A stretch of DNA of 5,574 nucleotides, taken from positions 1-5,574 of the forward strand of contig VXRI01000277.1 of assembly GCA_009838595.1 (NCBI GenBank). Direction: 5' to 3'. Position numbers and translations under genes: made by a program. This stretch comes from Chloroflexota bacterium. Lineage in GTDB: Bacteria > Chloroflexota > Dehalococcoidia > Lucifugimonadales > JADFKI01. This document shows positions 1 to 5,574 of the stretch, piece after piece. The notes below the pieces were generated by a model, which worked only from the letters and a program-made list of their open reading frames with translations, had not been told where the DNA came from and did not search any database. The first letter of the stretch is position 1; the number at the start of each line of letters is the position of its first letter.

Positions 1-92
1 AAATAGGACTATTTCTTGGACTATTTTAGCGGGCGAGACGTACTATGCGTATAGTCCAAATGATCTATGCCTTATGGTACATTCGGACTATT
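1..92. repeat. Cluster of GGACTATT/ACTAT direct and inverted repeats in non-coding DNA
   Basis: The core GGACTATT occurs on the plus strand at 6-13, 18-25 and 85-92. A nearly identical inverted copy (TATAGTCC) lies at 50-57. The first two copies share GGACTATTT and are spaced exactly 12 bp apart. The first copy sits in an imperfect palindrome, AAATA-GGAC-TATTT (1-14). A second inverted pair, ACTAT at 42-46 and ATAGT at 51-55 around a GCGT loop, overlaps the inverted copy. I did not notice this core elsewhere in the window. The stretch 1-139 has no convincing reading frame. It could be an operator array for a gene beyond the left edge, the end of a small mobile element, or degenerate spacer; the sequence does not decide between them. 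Confidence 0.45.
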
Positions 93-139
93 GCGAAGTC
101 TGCGACTGCTAGATGGCAGGAGCGCGACGCGCGCGGGAA

Positions 140-379
140 CTAGGATGACAGCAAGAAGACCATGGCGACGGCGGCGAGGCATGCGAGGGATACGACTATC
201 TCGGCGCGTTGGTAGATGGGGTGTGTGGTGAATACGGGCGCGGGAACGGGAGTTGTGCCGACACGGTGCAGCAAAGTTAAGAATACGCTCATGAATATGC
301 CGGAAAAGAACGCGCCCCATGCTATTGACCAGGAGACGCGAAGAGAATCGCTGTCGCGCAATAGTGGCAGCAGCAGCAT
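140..379 (-). pseudogene. C-terminal part of an interrupted membrane protein, after in-frame TGA
   Basis: This 79-codon frame (ATG to TAG) begins at the codon immediately after the TGA that ends the frame at 380-949, and it is in the same phase. It encodes two further hydrophobic segments, at about residues 17-38 and 59-77, joined by a short polar proline/threonine-rich loop. Its first residues (MLLLPLL) continue the hydrophobic run that ends the upstream frame, so both pieces look like one ancestral protein of about 269 codons with seven membrane helices. No Shine-Dalgarno site precedes the ATG; the upstream bases are GCGTTAATGGTGTGA. Separate translation would therefore need reinitiation at the TGA-ATG junction. 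A nonsense mutation, readthrough or sequencing error are the alternatives. The family is not recognised. Confidence 0.55.
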
Positions 380-949
380 TCACACCATTAACGCAAAAAT
401 GAGTATTGGCGAGTACATAGCGAAAGCGAGAAGGGCACTTTTCAAATCGTACTTGACTCTTAACCTAAATGTCAGGCAGTGATGCGCGGTGTTCAAAAGC
501 GACAATCCCAGAGACGTCCACAGAAGCGTTCTGACTAAATCCTCTCCGAACTCTGAAAGTGGACGGAATAGGGAGGCGGTGTACAGAGCGGCGGCAACCA
601 GCAAGCAGGCCATCGGCGTGAATAGTAGAGAGACGATGACTTGTTTGCGAGTTGTAGCCGTTTTAGGAGAATAGTTTCGCAGGGCGAGGACGCCAATGTA
701 GTGGCGTATGCGGGAGTTCGCAGCAGTGGTGGGCCAGTTCCTGATGAAGGGGAGCTTGTCGCCAAAGGCTTTATCGAGAAATGGTATAGCGAATGCGAGG
801 ATGACGACCGCAGTCAGTAGGACTAGAATCCAGCTGCCTCTCCCTATGAACACCGAAAGGGCGCTGAAGATGAAGTAGGCGAGGAGAATGGCGGCGATTA
901 TGAGGGCTGCGCGTGAGAGGGCGCGGGGGACAGGACGGTTCATGAACAT
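380..949 (-). CDS. Polytopic membrane protein of unknown function, probably truncated by in-frame TGA
   Basis: The product is 189 residues and is not assigned to a family. Hydrophobic segments lie at about residues 14-35, 40-58, 104-127 and 139-156, and a fifth begins near 169 and runs into the stop codon. A basic, polar loop (about 59-103) separates the second and third helices. The start has two nearby ATG codons (949 and 943), preceded by AAGGA. Spacing is 4 bases to the first and 10 to the second, so either could be used. It starts 26 bp after the small acidic frame at 976-1140 and could be co-transcribed with it. The TGA at 380-382 falls inside the fifth helix and the frame continues open for 79 codons. 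This is unusual for a natural C-terminus and suggests a recently broken gene. The inner-membrane location is inferred from hydrophobicity only. Confidence 0.6.
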   Translation of the reverse strand: MFMNRPVPRALSRAALIIAAILLAYFIFSALSVFIGRGSWILVLLTAVVILAFAIPFLDKAFGDKLPFIRNWPTTAANSRIRHYIGVLALRNYSPKTATTRKQVIVSLLFTPMACLLVAAALYTASLFRPLSEFGEDLVRTLLWTSLGLSLLNTAHHCLTFRLRVKYDLKSALLAFAMYSPILIFALMV

Positions 950-975
950 GTGATCCTTGCGCGGCGGGATTCGAA

Positions 976-1140
976 TTAATAGGAAAGTTCCTTCTTTATC
1001 TCTACGGTCAGTTCGATGGGGAAGAAGGCGTTGGGGTATAGGTAGTCTTCCGAGGACTCGTCAACGCCGAGCGCCGCCGTCGTGCGTTGCTCGTCCGCTT
1101 GCACTTCGATGTCACCGCCGTCGTGTGTTGCCTGGCGCAC
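976..1140 (-). CDS. Small acidic hypothetical protein (about 54 aa), start uncertain
   Basis: Reading the minus strand gives an open frame of 54 residues from a GTG at 1140 to TAA at 976-978. The composition looks protein-like: an acidic N-terminal half (DGGDIEVQADEQR, then a DESSEDY stretch) and a hydrophobic/charged end (YPNAFFPIELTVEIKKELSY). Codon choice resembles the neighbouring genes. No good Shine-Dalgarno site precedes the GTG. The frame is open only six codons further upstream, to a TGA near 1161-1163, and an ATG at 1169 lies in a different frame. The piece may therefore be a complete small gene with a weak start, or the C-terminal remnant of a longer frameshifted gene. It ends 26 bp before the membrane protein at 949, consistent with one transcript. 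No family recognised. Confidence 0.45.
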   Translation of the reverse strand: MRQATHDGGDIEVQADEQRTTAALGVDESSEDYLYPNAFFPIELTVEIKKELSY

Positions 1141-1206
1141 CGTCTTGACGCAGTGCTTTCTTCAAGCATGTGTGGCTGCGGCGCGCGCTTGCTGTACTTA
1201 GGCCGG

Positions 1207-1851
1207 TCAGTTCTTGCTCAGTATGGAGATTAACTTGCCGATGACCGCCCCGAAAATGCCGATGCCGAATAGCATCAAGAAGACAGCAGTGAACTTCCCG
1301 ACGACTGTAACGGGATAGTGGTCACCGTAGCCTACGGTCGATACCGTGACGAACGACCAGTACAGCGCGTCCTGAAACGACAGTATATTCGCGCCGTCAG
1401 CGGTTCGCTCGACTGTTGTTACGACGGTTGCGGCGAGCAACACCATGCCGATGCCGTATGCGAGCAGGCTTTCAAGCGTTATCAACCTGTTCATCCGCGT
1501 AATGTCGCGCGCGATCCAGATGAATGCGCGCAATATCCTGAGCGGGCGAATCACCGGAATAACCACAAGCAACACTTCGAGCCAATTCTTGCGGATGTAT
1601 TTCAGTTTGTCCGGCGCGACTGAAATCTTCGCGAGCAGCGCAACCGAAAACAGCCCCCAGACGGCGATCTGCGCTTGTGAGTATATGCGTGTCTCAAGCG
1701 GACTTAAATCCCACAGATATAGCCCGGTCAATATGGGCATCAGCGTGAAAGACGCCAGCATCAGGGGCAGTTCGGTGATGCGCTCCAGACTTTTGAGACG
1801 GTCGGAAGAGTTATGGCGTCCTGTCGTGTCCATGCGCGTTGGCTCGCTCAT
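1207..1851 (-). CDS. Voltage-gated-type potassium channel subunit (6-TM, TVGYGD filter)
   Basis: This 214-residue protein should form a tetrameric K+-selective pore in the cytoplasmic membrane. Hydrophobic segments fit S1 (about 27-47), S2 (58-79), S3 (90-100), S5 (127-147) and S6 (187-211). S4 at about 102-122 carries arginines at 102, 105 and 108, then 115, 119 and 122. The pore loop holds the filter TVGYGD at 172-177, preceded by the aromatic pore helix ALYWSFVTVS, and GIGIFGAVIG in S6 may supply the gating glycines. A cytoplasmic lead of about 25 residues precedes S1. There is almost no C-terminal tail, so no RCK or cyclic-nucleotide domain is fused. The ATG at 1851 is preceded by AGGA and GGAAG; Met7 is a possible alternative start. 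It begins 33 bp after the NIPSNAP gene and may share its transcript. The ion-channel family is clear; voltage gating is inferred. Confidence 0.9.
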   Translation of the reverse strand: MSEPTRMDTTGRHNSSDRLKSLERITELPLMLASFTLMPILTGLYLWDLSPLETRIYSQAQIAVWGLFSVALLAKISVAPDKLKYIRKNWLEVLLVVIPVIRPLRILRAFIWIARDITRMNRLITLESLLAYGIGMVLLAATVVTTVERTADGANILSFQDALYWSFVTVSTVGYGDHYPVTVVGKFTAVFLMLFGIGIFGAVIGKLISILSKN

Positions 1852-1884
1852 TCTTCCGATCGTCCTGCGTTTACCCGCGTGACG

Positions 1885-2211
1885 CTATTGCAGCGGGGAG
1901 TAGTCTGTGGGAGTAAGTGTGGTGTTGAATACTCGCCTGACTATGAGACCGTCTGCCTCGGATTCTGCGCGGACCTTCGCCCACTCAGGGTCGTTGCGGA
2001 AGGCTTCCCAGGCGCGCTCACGGTGCGCCGCGTCCTCGAAGCCGATGATGTAAATCAGGCGGTCGCTGTAGTCGCCCACATCGGCGGTGAAGTAGCCGAC
2101 ATTTGTAATGCCGTGCTTCTCGAAAATCCTCATCGTGTGGTCCCGAAAGCGCGCGTTGATGTTCGGCAGCCTGCCGGGCAGCGTCTCATATACTCGGTAT
2201 TCATAAATCAT
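1885..2211 (-). CDS. NIPSNAP family protein
   Basis: This 108-residue protein matches the single-domain NIPSNAP pattern (dimeric alpha/beta-barrel fold). It opens with a beta strand and the typical YEYRVYETLPGRLPNI start. A helix with RFRDHTMRIFEKHGI follows, then GYFTADVGDYSDRLIYIIGFED, a second helix containing RERAWEAFRNDPEWAKVRAESE, and a C-terminal strand. NIPSNAP proteins are small, probably ligand-binding or stress-related; no enzymatic activity is established for the bacterial members, so no reaction is assigned. The ATG at 2211 has a strong Shine-Dalgarno site (GAGGAGG, 2219-2225) with 7-base spacing. The gene begins 53 bp after surE and is followed 33 bp later by the K+ channel. The role of this pairing is unknown. 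Confidence 0.88.
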   Translation of the reverse strand: MIYEYRVYETLPGRLPNINARFRDHTMRIFEKHGITNVGYFTADVGDYSDRLIYIIGFEDAAHRERAWEAFRNDPEWAKVRAESEADGLIVRRVFNTTLTPTDYSPLQ

Positions 2212-2218
2212 GGCGGTT

Positions 2219-2225
2219 CCTCCTC
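2219..2225 (-). promoter_or_regulatory. Shine-Dalgarno site of the NIPSNAP gene
   Basis: GAGGAGG on the minus strand lies 7 bases before the ATG at 2211. It is a near-perfect anti-16S match and fixes this start codon. Confidence 0.8.
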
Positions 2226-2264
2226 GATGATGATTAACGCTCTTGCTGTGTCAATTTTCGTTGT

Positions 2265-3068
2265 TTAGTTTGCTGCTAGCGTACTTGTCAGATCAAGATC
2301 TCTTTCAACCGTGTCTGCCAGGAATTGCAAGTCCGGCGCATCGAATTCATGCTCCAGAACGGTGTTCAGCGCGGTGATGGCGATGCGATTGTTGCGCACT
2401 GCATGTATGTCGCTGCCATCGTGTACAGGACGATTCGTAACCCGGTTGTGCTTAATCCAATAATATGTCCTGCGGCCATTGTTACCGCGCTCAACGGTCT
2501 CAAGGTACAAGCGAGGACCGAGGTTTGTCATATCCGCGCCTTTGATGCTGTCGGCGGTCGTGTTGGGCAGATTGACATTCAGGAAAAGCGGCGGCAGATC
2601 GCCGTCTGCCGTGACTGCCCGCGCTAGGGATGCCGCTGTTCTTGCCGCCGCCTCGTACTGCACATTCGTCAGCGACGCCACGGACATCGCGATTGATGGT
2701 ATGCCTCTGAAATACCCTTGGAACGCGCCGCCTACAGTGCCGGACGCGAATATGTCCAAACCAAGGTTGGAGCCTTCGTTGATGCCGGACATCACCAAAT
2801 CGAACTTACCGGAAGATAGATGCTCGATGCCCAATATAGCGCAGTCTGCGGGTGTGCCTTCTACCGAAAATGTTCGCACGCCTTTTATTGGCGGAAATGT
2901 GATTTCGTGCGATTTCACCACTTCCAACAGTGTTCGGGCCGTGCCGATGCCGCTCTTATCCCTATCGGGCGCGGCAACTACGATTTCGCCGAGGTCTTTG
3001 AGCGCGCCCACCATCTCCCAAAGCCCCGGCGCATAAACGCCGTCGTCGTTCGTAACGAGGATTTTCAA
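2265..3068 (-). CDS. surE: 5'/3'-nucleotidase SurE
   Basis: SurE is a metal-dependent phosphatase that removes the phosphate from nucleoside 5'- and 3'-monophosphates in the cytoplasm. The 267-residue product has the family length and signatures: the N-terminal ILVTNDDG with metal ligands Asp8 and Asp9, PDRDKSGIGTA with Ser39, VEGTPADCA near 69-77, and SGINEGSNLG with the metal-binding Asn97, followed by SGTVGGAFQG and RGIPSIAMS. The start is TTG at 3068, the only codon that keeps the required KILVTNDDG beginning; AAGGAG (3077-3082) lies 8 bases upstream. The gene follows panC by 37 bp and is probably in the same operon. A role on a pathway intermediate is possible but only suggested by position. 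It ends in TAA, 53 bp before the NIPSNAP gene. Confidence 0.95.
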   Translation of the reverse strand: MKILVTNDDGVYAPGLWEMVGALKDLGEIVVAAPDRDKSGIGTARTLLEVVKSHEITFPPIKGVRTFSVEGTPADCAILGIEHLSSGKFDLVMSGINEGSNLGLDIFASGTVGGAFQGYFRGIPSIAMSVASLTNVQYEAAARTAASLARAVTADGDLPPLFLNVNLPNTTADSIKGADMTNLGPRLYLETVERGNNGRRTYYWIKHNRVTNRPVHDGSDIHAVRNNRIAITALNTVLEHEFDAPDLQFLADTVERDLDLTSTLAAN

Positions 3069-3076
3069 GCGATTGT

Positions 3077-3082
3077 CTCCTT
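3077..3082 (-). promoter_or_regulatory. Shine-Dalgarno site deciding the TTG start of surE
   Basis: AAGGAG on the minus strand is 8 bases before the TTG at 3068. With the conserved SurE N-terminus, it supports TTG as the real initiator rather than a later ATG, which would lose the catalytic aspartates. Confidence 0.75.
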
Positions 3083-3106
3083 GCGTCTACCTTGCAGTTT
3101 GATTGC

Positions 3107-3937
3107 TTATAGTATCACATTGTCGATTAGCCGCGTTCTGCCGATTCTGACGGCGAGCGATACTAGGGCAGGGCGGTCAATTATATCGAGTTCGGTGAGA
3201 TTTTCAGCATCTGCGATGCTGATGTAGTCGATATTCGCCGCTGGATATGCGGTTATCAATTCTCCCATGCGACGCTTCACCATGTCCGCATCGTTCTCAC
3301 CTTGACTGTGCAGTTGGCGGGCAAGCGTCAGCGAGCGATGCAGTGACAATGCCGCCTCTCGCTCCGACCTGCTGAGATATACATTGCGGCTGCTCAGCGC
3401 GAGACCGTCCGGGTCGCGCACCGTTGGGCAGACAACGATTTCCGCGCCGAGATTCAGGTCTGCGTTCAGGCGCTTCACTACGAGACACTGCTGCGCGTCC
3501 TTTTGCCCGAAGTATGCCCTGTCGGGACGCACGATGGTGAGTAGCTTGCACACAATCGTTGCCACACCCCGAAAGTGCCCGGTGCGGTGTTGACCTTCTA
3601 GCCGCTCGCCGACGCGGCCGACATCGACGAATGTGTCGAAGCCAAGCGGATACACTTCTTCAATGGGCGGCGCGAACACAAGGTCAACACCTGCGTCATC
3701 TAAATGCGCTAGGTCGGCGTCCATGTCGCGAGGATATGTCTCGAAATCTTCGCTTGGACCAAATTGCGTCGGGTTGACGAATATGCTGACTGCGACCGTG
3801 CCGTTTTCCTTGCGCGCGCGGTGGATGAGTGCCATGTGGCCTTCGTGCAGAAAGCCCATTGTGGGTACGAGTCCTAGAGGCTTTGCTGCAACCGCGTGCG
3901 CCTTGCGAAAGACGGCGACCGACTCGATGACCTGCAT
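3107..3937 (-). CDS. panC: Pantothenate synthetase (pantoate--beta-alanine ligase) PanC
   Basis: PanC joins D-pantoate and beta-alanine using ATP, through a pantoyl-adenylate, to give pantothenate (vitamin B5), the precursor of coenzyme A; it is cytoplasmic. The 276-residue protein shows the nucleotidyltransferase signatures in order: VPTMGFLHEGH with the HIGH-type His31 and His34, VNPTQF (54-59) and YPRD (68-71). These are followed by LEGQHRTGHFRGVATIV (113-129), RPDRAYFGQKDAQQ (137-150) and the KMSKS-like loop GLALSSRN (178-185). The length is normal for the family and no key residue is missing. The ATG at 3937 shares its A with the panB TGA (TGATG), and AGGG lies inside the end of panB, so translation is probably coupled. 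surE starts 37 bp downstream. Confidence 0.97.
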   Translation of the reverse strand: MQVIESVAVFRKAHAVAAKPLGLVPTMGFLHEGHMALIHRARKENGTVAVSIFVNPTQFGPSEDFETYPRDMDADLAHLDDAGVDLVFAPPIEEVYPLGFDTFVDVGRVGERLEGQHRTGHFRGVATIVCKLLTIVRPDRAYFGQKDAQQCLVVKRLNADLNLGAEIVVCPTVRDPDGLALSSRNVYLSRSEREAALSLHRSLTLARQLHSQGENDADMVKRRMGELITAYPAANIDYISIADAENLTELDIIDRPALVSLAVRIGRTRLIDNVIL

Positions 3938-4797
3938 CAGCGTTCACCCTGCGCGGCGACCTGCGGATCGCCGGTCAGCTCGGCGAGCACCGCCGGCGAT
4001 AGGGTAAAGCTCTCATCTTCGGATGGGAACGACTGCACGCGAACATCGCGAATGTACTCCGCGACTGCATCGTACATCAGCTCGGCGAGGTGCGCGTACT
4101 TGCGAGCGTGCTTTGGCGTGAAATCGGTGTACAAGCCCATCATGTCGTGGAAAACCTGCACCTGTCCATCGCAGTGAACGCCCGCACCGATACCGATGGT
4201 CGGAATTGTCAGGCGCGCGGTTATGATGCCCGCGAGCTGGGATGGAACGCCTTCCAACACGATCGCAAACGCTCCCGCGTCTTCCACAGCCTTTGCGTCC
4301 TCGATTAGCTCGATAGCCGTGCGCGTCGTCTTGCCTTGAATACGATAGCCGCCGAGCTGATTGACCGCCTGCGGTGTCAGCCCGATATGCGCCATCACGG
4401 GAATGCCCGCCTGTACGATGCGTCGCATAGTGTCCGCCACCTGCCTGCCACCTTCAAGCTTGACCGACTGCGCGCCGCCTTCTTTGAGCAACCTGCCTGC
4501 GTTGCGTATAGCCTCAACTTCGCTCGCCTGATAGCTCATGAATGGTAGATCGCCAACGATGTGCACCTTGTTCGTGCCGCGCACCACCGCCTTAATGTGG
4601 TGCAGCATATCATCCATCGTAACGGGCACGGTGGAATCGTATCCGAGCACCACCTGCCCGAGGCTGTCGCCGACAAGGATGATGTCAACGCCCGCCGCTT
4701 CTACGATGCGCGCGGAGGTGTAGTCGTACGCAGTAATCATCGATATACGCTCGCCGCGCCGCTTCATTGCCGCGATTTCCCTGATGGTAGTTCTCAT
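3937..4797 (-). CDS. panB: 3-methyl-2-oxobutanoate hydroxymethyltransferase PanB
   Basis: PanB transfers a hydroxymethyl group from 5,10-methylene-tetrahydrofolate to 2-oxoisovalerate, giving ketopantoate, the first committed step of pantothenate synthesis. The 286-residue protein is a (beta/alpha)8 barrel of the PEP-mutase superfamily. Visible motifs are TAYDY (22-26), VGDSLG with Mg2+ ligand Asp44, GDLPFMSY with Asp83, and KLEGG with Lys113 and Glu115. HIGLTPQ (137-143), GYRIQGKT (150-157) and LEGVP with the catalytic Glu182 follow, then TIGIGAG and VQVFHDMMGL. Length and all active-site positions are normal by analogy with the E. coli enzyme. The ATG at 4797 has a strong Shine-Dalgarno site (GGGAGG). 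The TGA overlaps the panC ATG by one base. The DUF2520 gene ends 104 bp upstream. Confidence 0.97.
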   Translation of the reverse strand: MRTTIREIAAMKRRGERISMITAYDYTSARIVEAAGVDIILVGDSLGQVVLGYDSTVPVTMDDMLHHIKAVVRGTNKVHIVGDLPFMSYQASEVEAIRNAGRLLKEGGAQSVKLEGGRQVADTMRRIVQAGIPVMAHIGLTPQAVNQLGGYRIQGKTTRTAIELIEDAKAVEDAGAFAIVLEGVPSQLAGIITARLTIPTIGIGAGVHCDGQVQVFHDMMGLYTDFTPKHARKYAHLAELMYDAVAEYIRDVRVQSFPSEDESFTLSPAVLAELTGDPQVAAQGER

Positions 4798-4804
4798 GTT
4801 TCTT

Positions 4805-4810
4805 CCTCCC
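4805..4810 (-). promoter_or_regulatory. Shine-Dalgarno site of panB
   Basis: GGGAGG on the minus strand is 7 bases before the panB ATG (4797). The 104-bp gap upstream shows no clear promoter hexamers or terminator by eye, so I cannot say whether panB has its own promoter. Confidence 0.75.
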
Positions 4811-4901
4811 TTGCAACAGAGGCAGATTGCCGCGAGATTGAGATTAGCGCTGTTCGTAAAAGGCTTGAGGTAGTCGATCGTGAGAGGTCTCGGTTGAAAT
4901 A

Positions 4902-5574
4902 TCAGTCATCGTTGCTTCCGGCGAGAATCCTGCGAAACTCGCTTTCCTGTTCAGCGGACAAGCCTTGTTCGACGGCGAGATGCAGGCTCGCCAAGGCGAG
5001 TTCACGGTAGAGTGGCAGCAATTTGGGGAGATTGGATTGCAGCGCTTCTACGTGCTTGGTAGCAGTACCCAAATCTCCACGCGGGTAAGGTCCCGCGACA
5101 GCTGCAGGAATGCCTGATGTTTCCACATTGTAGGCGATGGCGCGCATCATCGGGACGAGCGCCTTGACGCCTTCGTCGCGCGTGTATCCGAAATGTTCCC
5201 AAACTTCCGCCGATATGCCGACCAAGCATGTCAGAAGGTTGCCCATCATTACGCCGCTTACGTGGTAGAGCACCTTGTCCTTCGCTTCGAGAAACACAGG
5301 GTTGCCGCCGATGTCCGCTGCGATTGCTGATAGATACTCCCGCATTTCAGCATCGCCTTCTATGCCGAATGTAATGCCGGGTATGCTCAACACGCCGTTC
5401 TCCACTGATGAGAACGCCTGCATCGGATGGAACGCGCCGGGCGATGCGCCTTGTGCCTGCGCCGCTTCGAGAACATCGAGAGATGCAGCGCCTGAGCAGT
5501 GCGCCACGCCCTGTCCTTCGCGCCAATTGACGGACTCCACGACCGGCGAAATGGCGTCGTCTGATGTGCTAACA
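4902..5574 (-). CDS. Rossmann/DUF2520 protein, putative NADP-dependent oxidoreductase (N-terminus beyond window)
   Basis: The frame is open to the window edge, giving 223 visible residues and a TGA at 4902-4904. A GTG at 5540 lies in frame but inside a conserved strand, so it is internal. The visible part begins at the end of the Rossmann domain (STSDDAISPVVESV, then VAHCSGAASLDVL with the HCSGA motif). GAFHPMQAF follows, and then the helical DUF2520 domain with AKDKVLYHVSGVMMGNLL and GPYPRGDLGTATKHVEAL. Family members are usually near 290-300 residues, so most of the nucleotide-binding domain with its glycine motif lies outside the window. The architecture resembles 6-phosphogluconate/ketopantoate-type dehydrogenases. 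Family members occur beside pantothenate genes elsewhere (Rv3603c next to panC in Mycobacterium tuberculosis, from memory), which suggests a role in that pathway. The substrate is not established. Confidence 0.88.
   Translation of the reverse strand, partial: VSTSDDAISPVVESVNWREGQGVAHCSGAASLDVLEAAQAQGASPGAFHPMQAFSSVENGVLSIPGITFGIEGDAEMREYLSAIAADIGGNPVFLEAKDKVLYHVSGVMMGNLLTCLVGISAEVWEHFGYTRDEGVKALVPMMRAIAYNVETSGIPAAVAGPYPRGDLGTATKHVEALQSNLPKLLPLYRELALASLHLAVEQGLSAEQESEFRRILAGSNDD

Noticed and set aside
122..134. GCGCG-A-CGCGC inverted repeat just beyond the end of the membrane gene, as a terminator
   Set aside because: The loop is too short for a stable hairpin and no T-run follows on the minus strand; it looks like a GC-rich simple stretch.
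1318..1623. Plus-strand open frame of about 100 codons inside the K+ channel gene
   Set aside because: It is antisense to a clearly conserved channel including its TVGYGD filter and has no family resemblance; a shadow frame.
2227..2254. Possible promoter before the NIPSNAP gene: TTGACA at 2249-2254 with CATCAT at 2227-2232, 16-bp spacer (minus strand)
   Set aside because: The -35 hexamer is perfect, but the -10 matches at only 4 of 6 positions and would place the transcript start inside the Shine-Dalgarno site. Not convincing as a promoter for this gene.
2479..3036. Long plus-strand open frame (185 codons) opposite surE
   Set aside because: It lies entirely antisense to surE, whose motifs are intact; the open frame follows from codon bias on the real strand.
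4798..4901. 104-bp gap between the DUF2520 gene and panB as a riboswitch or leader
   Set aside because: No stable extended stem-loops, terminator or recognisable riboswitch core could be seen; only the panB Shine-Dalgarno site is supported.
5540..5540. GTG at 5540 as the start of the DUF2520 gene
   Set aside because: The frame continues upstream to the window edge with conserved Rossmann-type sequence (STSDDAISPV), so the GTG codes for an internal valine.

Overview
The window reads as a chromosomal segment of a moderately GC-rich, free-living bacterium. Every supported gene lies on the minus strand, so transcription runs from high to low coordinates. The cluster of a Rossmann/DUF2520 protein, panB, panC and surE, followed by a NIPSNAP protein, a small K+ channel and strong Shine-Dalgarno sites, would fit an uncultured Chloroflexota (Dehalococcoidia/SAR202-like) genome. 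That placement is an impression from gene content and is not proven by the sequence. I see no rRNA, tRNA, CRISPR array, transposase or phage gene.

Right part (about 5574 down to 2265): a pantothenate block. It starts with a Rossmann/DUF2520 protein whose N-terminus is cut by the window edge. After a 104-bp gap come panB (ketopantoate hydroxymethyltransferase) and panC (pantothenate synthetase), joined by a TGATG stop/start overlap. Then, 37 bp on, comes surE (5'/3'-nucleotidase), which starts at TTG. PanB makes ketopantoate from 2-oxoisovalerate and PanC joins pantoate to beta-alanine. The reductase step between them (PanE or IlvC) is not visible, and the DUF2520 protein is a reasonable candidate for it. 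PanD is not in the window.

Middle (2211 down to 1207): a 108-residue NIPSNAP-family protein with a strong ribosome binding site, followed 33 bp later by a 214-residue voltage-gated-type K+ channel subunit with a TVGYGD filter.

Left part (1206 down to 1): a small acidic 54-codon reading frame of unknown function at 976-1140. It is followed by an unrecognised polytopic membrane protein whose frame (140-949) is interrupted by one in-frame TGA in the middle of a predicted membrane helix; it is either a pseudogene or two stop/start-coupled pieces. The terminal 139 bp are non-coding and carry a cluster of direct and inverted copies of an ACTAT/GGACTATT motif of unknown role.

Most of the window is conventional metabolism. 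The points worth a second look are the DUF2520-panBC linkage, the interrupted membrane gene, the small acidic ORF and the left-edge repeat cluster.
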